Shown piece by piece: positions 62,554 through 64,000 of a DNA stretch of 64,000 nucleotides. The notes under the pieces are model-generated. The model was not told where the DNA came from. It saw only the letters and a list, made by a program, of their open reading frames with translations, and ran no database searches. Origin of the DNA: UBA2210 sp036825195 (GTDB lineage Bacteria > Desulfobacterota > Syntrophia > Syntrophales > UBA2210); NCBI GenBank assembly GCA_036825195.1, contig DAISYQ010000004.1:78590-142589 (forward strand), in the 5' to 3' direction. How positions within the stretch are numbered: position 1 is the first letter of the stretch; every line of letters starts with the position of its first letter. A program made the translations under genes and the position numbers.

Positions 62554-62594
62554 TTCGTTTCCCGGTTTTCTATAAAAGGAAACCGGGAAACGAA
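62554..62594 (-). other. 15-bp perfect hairpin between dctP and dctQ, system 2
   Basis: TTCGTTTCCCGGTTT (62554-62568) and AAACCGGGAAACGAA (62580-62594) pair perfectly around an 11-base loop, 28 bases after the dctP stop. There is no T run on the minus strand. Such hairpins after a binding-protein gene commonly protect its mRNA from 3' decay or attenuate the permease genes, giving more receptor than channel. Confidence 0.75.
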
Positions 62595-62622
62595 ACAGGA
62601 AAGGAGTATCGGATTATTATTG

Positions 62623-63675
62623 TTATTCCAGTCGCCCTACATCTCGCAAAAATTGCTTCAACATTGCGATTGCTTTTGCGTTTTCGGGATCTTCCTTTGC
62701 AATCTCATCCCAAATGGTTACCGCAATTTTTGCCATCTTTTTCTGATCTTCCGGAGATAGGGTTATGATCTGAACACCTTGTTTATTTTGAACTTCACCG
62801 ATTGTTTTTGCTTCATTGTAAGCATACTCAGTACTTCTTACCCAAAACTGTTCATCAAGCACATTCTTGACTACCGCCTGGATATCTTCAGGCAATTTTT
62901 CAAGAGCTTTTTTATTGATATACCACCCCTCCTCTGTTCCAATACTTATGCTGGGTTTCATATGATATTTACATACTTCATACAAGGCTAAACTCTGTGC
63001 GCCAACAGCCGCACCCCAGTGAGCACCCTGAAAAACACCCGTAGCCAATCCTGTATAAATCTCCGGTCCCGGAGCACTCACCGCCTGGGCTCCCAGGGCA
63101 TTAAAAAATTTACCAAACTGTCCATATGTCCGTATTTTCTTTCCTTTAAAATCATCAAATGTCCTGATTGGTTCTTTTGTAACAATTTCAACGGGTATCG
63201 CATGATCGCCGAAATACAATACCCCATGTTTCGCTACTTGATCAGAGAGCATCTTCTCGAAACCGAGCACTTTATGAAAATACTCAACTTCCCAATAATT
63301 TGTAAATGCGTAGGGAAGTGCACACACAAGTGCAAGAGGAAGATCTGATTTCCAGTAGCCGGGAGTAGCATATCCCATTTCAATCATTCCACGTTTGACA
63401 GCAGGAAATATTTCATTATTGGGCAGAACAGCCCCTGCCGGATACGTTTCAATAATCAATCTACCATTTGTTCTATCTTTTATTTTTTCAGCTACGCGAA
63501 TAACACTCTGTTCATACGTTGGGCTTGATTGGGCAATCGACGCCTGACATCTCCATGTAATGGCTTTATCTGCGGCAATTGCCTGCTCTCCAAAAGGCAA
63601 AAAAATCAAAGTTGTCAAAAATAAAAAAGATAATACTATCACACCATAAACTGAAACCTTACGTGAATCTTGCAT
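62623..63675 (-). CDS. dctP: TRAP substrate-binding protein (DctP/TakP-like), system 2
   Basis: A 350-residue periplasmic receptor. The signal peptide is 1-34 (VIVLSFLFLTTLIFLPFG core, cleavage near AIA-AD). TWRCQASIAQSSPTYEQSVIRVAEKI opens the mature protein (shown as pattern), followed by YPAGAVLPNNEIFPAVKRGMIEMGYA and, late, QGAHWGAAVGAQSLALYEVCKYH, which resembles TakP-type receptors for 2-oxo or hydroxy acids. ATG 63675 is set by GAGGAGAAGGGAAGT. First gene of module B; promoter at 63735-63762. Confidence 0.92.
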   Translation of the reverse strand: MQDSRKVSVYGVIVLSFLFLTTLIFLPFGEQAIAADKAITWRCQASIAQSSPTYEQSVIRVAEKIKDRTNGRLIIETYPAGAVLPNNEIFPAVKRGMIEMGYATPGYWKSDLPLALVCALPYAFTNYWEVEYFHKVLGFEKMLSDQVAKHGVLYFGDHAIPVEIVTKEPIRTFDDFKGKKIRTYGQFGKFFNALGAQAVSAPGPEIYTGLATGVFQGAHWGAAVGAQSLALYEVCKYHMKPSISIGTEEGWYINKKALEKLPEDIQAVVKNVLDEQFWVRSTEYAYNEAKTIGEVQNKQGVQIITLSPEDQKKMAKIAVTIWDEIAKEDPENAKAIAMLKQFLRDVGRLE

Positions 63676-64000
63676 ACTTCCCTTCTCCTCTTTTTTTAAT
63701 TTGGAACACAAACAAATATTCCCGATTTATATTTTATATAATAGCCGTGCTAGTACTGTCAACTTTTTATCTTTAGGCTTCTTAATGGTTTTGGACAGCC
63801 GTTGAAGAAACGGGCCGCATAGACAAAAGTCGCCCTGAAAATCCCTCCTCATCCACAAATACCTTCAGTTGTCAAGGAACAGAATGACAAAATAGTTTCT
63901 AAAATCCTGTTTTTTAGGACAGACTAATTCAAACATAAAAATTATAGGGTCTAGACTAGTTAAGCACGGTGTAATGTGCTAAAAAGCTAGTCATGACAAT
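63676..64000. other. module B promoter region and window end
   Basis: No gene is supported between 63676 and the end. The left part holds the module B promoter (listed separately). The right part is AT-rich with short repeats such as a 6-bp inverted repeat around 63910 (CCTGTTTTTTAGGAC); no insertion-sequence end was confirmed. Confidence 0.4.
63735..63762 (-). promoter_or_regulatory. sigma70-type promoter of module B
   Basis: On the minus strand TTGACA (63762-63757) and TATATA (63740-63735), spacer 16, about 60 bases before the dctP start. It fits a single promoter driving dctPQM and the downstream enzymes. Confidence 0.65.

Noticed and set aside
1..64000. tRNA, rRNA, CRISPR arrays, prophage genes
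   Set aside because: No T-arm-like GGTTCGAATCC in a gene-free cloverleaf context, no rRNA-like sequence, no regularly spaced repeats and no phage proteins were seen; an automated scan (tRNAscan, CRISPR finder) would settle this.

Overview
The window reads as a chromosomal segment of an anaerobic Gram-negative bacterium, most likely a member of the Desulfobacterota (the former Deltaproteobacteria). The pointers are: outer-membrane proteins (TolC type, LpxR type); a selenium-handling cluster with a UGA-containing HesB-like selenoprotein; tungsten/molybdenum enzymes (aldehyde:ferredoxin oxidoreductase and a Cys-ligated molybdopterin oxidoreductase); and several TRAP transporters. No rRNA, tRNA, CRISPR array, intact insertion sequence or phage gene was recognised.

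Left half (about 1-32.8 kb): house-keeping genes of moderate GC on both strands. In order: TolC and LpxR-like proteins; asnA-asnS; a beta-CASP metallo-hydrolase; a selenium cluster (class V aminotransferase, YedF, DUF3343) followed by an ArsR-type regulator, the HesB-like selenoprotein and cutA; a DsrE protein, an alanine-glyoxylate-type aminotransferase, DUF3467, Hsp20 and a histone-deacetylase-like hydrolase; a pyruvate/oxaloacetate carboxyltransferase; a TrpR-family regulator, a PlsC-type acyltransferase, RarA and a TrpB2-type enzyme; then purD-purH-purE-threonylcarbamoyl-AMP synthase. A K+ channel, a zinc-ribbon membrane protein, a phosphoribosyltransferase, a Cys-cluster protein, gltX, a cystathionine gamma-synthase-family enzyme and a flavin-binding PPOX protein follow. 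Two stretches look like structured non-coding RNAs: 21161-21300 (minus strand, own promoter, three-way junction, terminator) and about 14125-14269 (plus strand).

Right half (about 33.3-63.7 kb): visibly AT-richer, and every supported gene lies on the minus strand. It looks like a catabolic region. Module A (33.3-49.8 kb) has an SDR, an enoyl-CoA hydratase, an acyl-CoA ligase, a three-subunit Mo/W-FeS-flavin oxidoreductase, a TetR regulator, an Fe-dependent alcohol dehydrogenase, a tungsten aldehyde:ferredoxin oxidoreductase and a TRAP transporter. It suggests uptake of an alcohol, aldehyde or acid and its conversion to an acyl-CoA. A glutamate dehydrogenase separates it from module B (53.1-63.7 kb): a second TRAP transporter, a saccharopine-dehydrogenase-like enzyme, an enolase paralogue that has lost catalytic residues, a LarA-family nickel-pincer enzyme, a diverged glycerate-2-kinase-like protein and an MFS transporter. 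Module B is the best candidate for an undescribed system: it resembles a racemase-kinase-enolase route, but two of its enzymes have altered active sites.

A cassette of about 285 bp is present at 32.5-32.8 kb and again at 50.5-50.8 kb. It holds a small exported or membrane protein plus the first codons of a PPOX gene. The copies flank module A and mark an old duplication or rearrangement. All functions are inferred from recognised motifs; no database search was possible.
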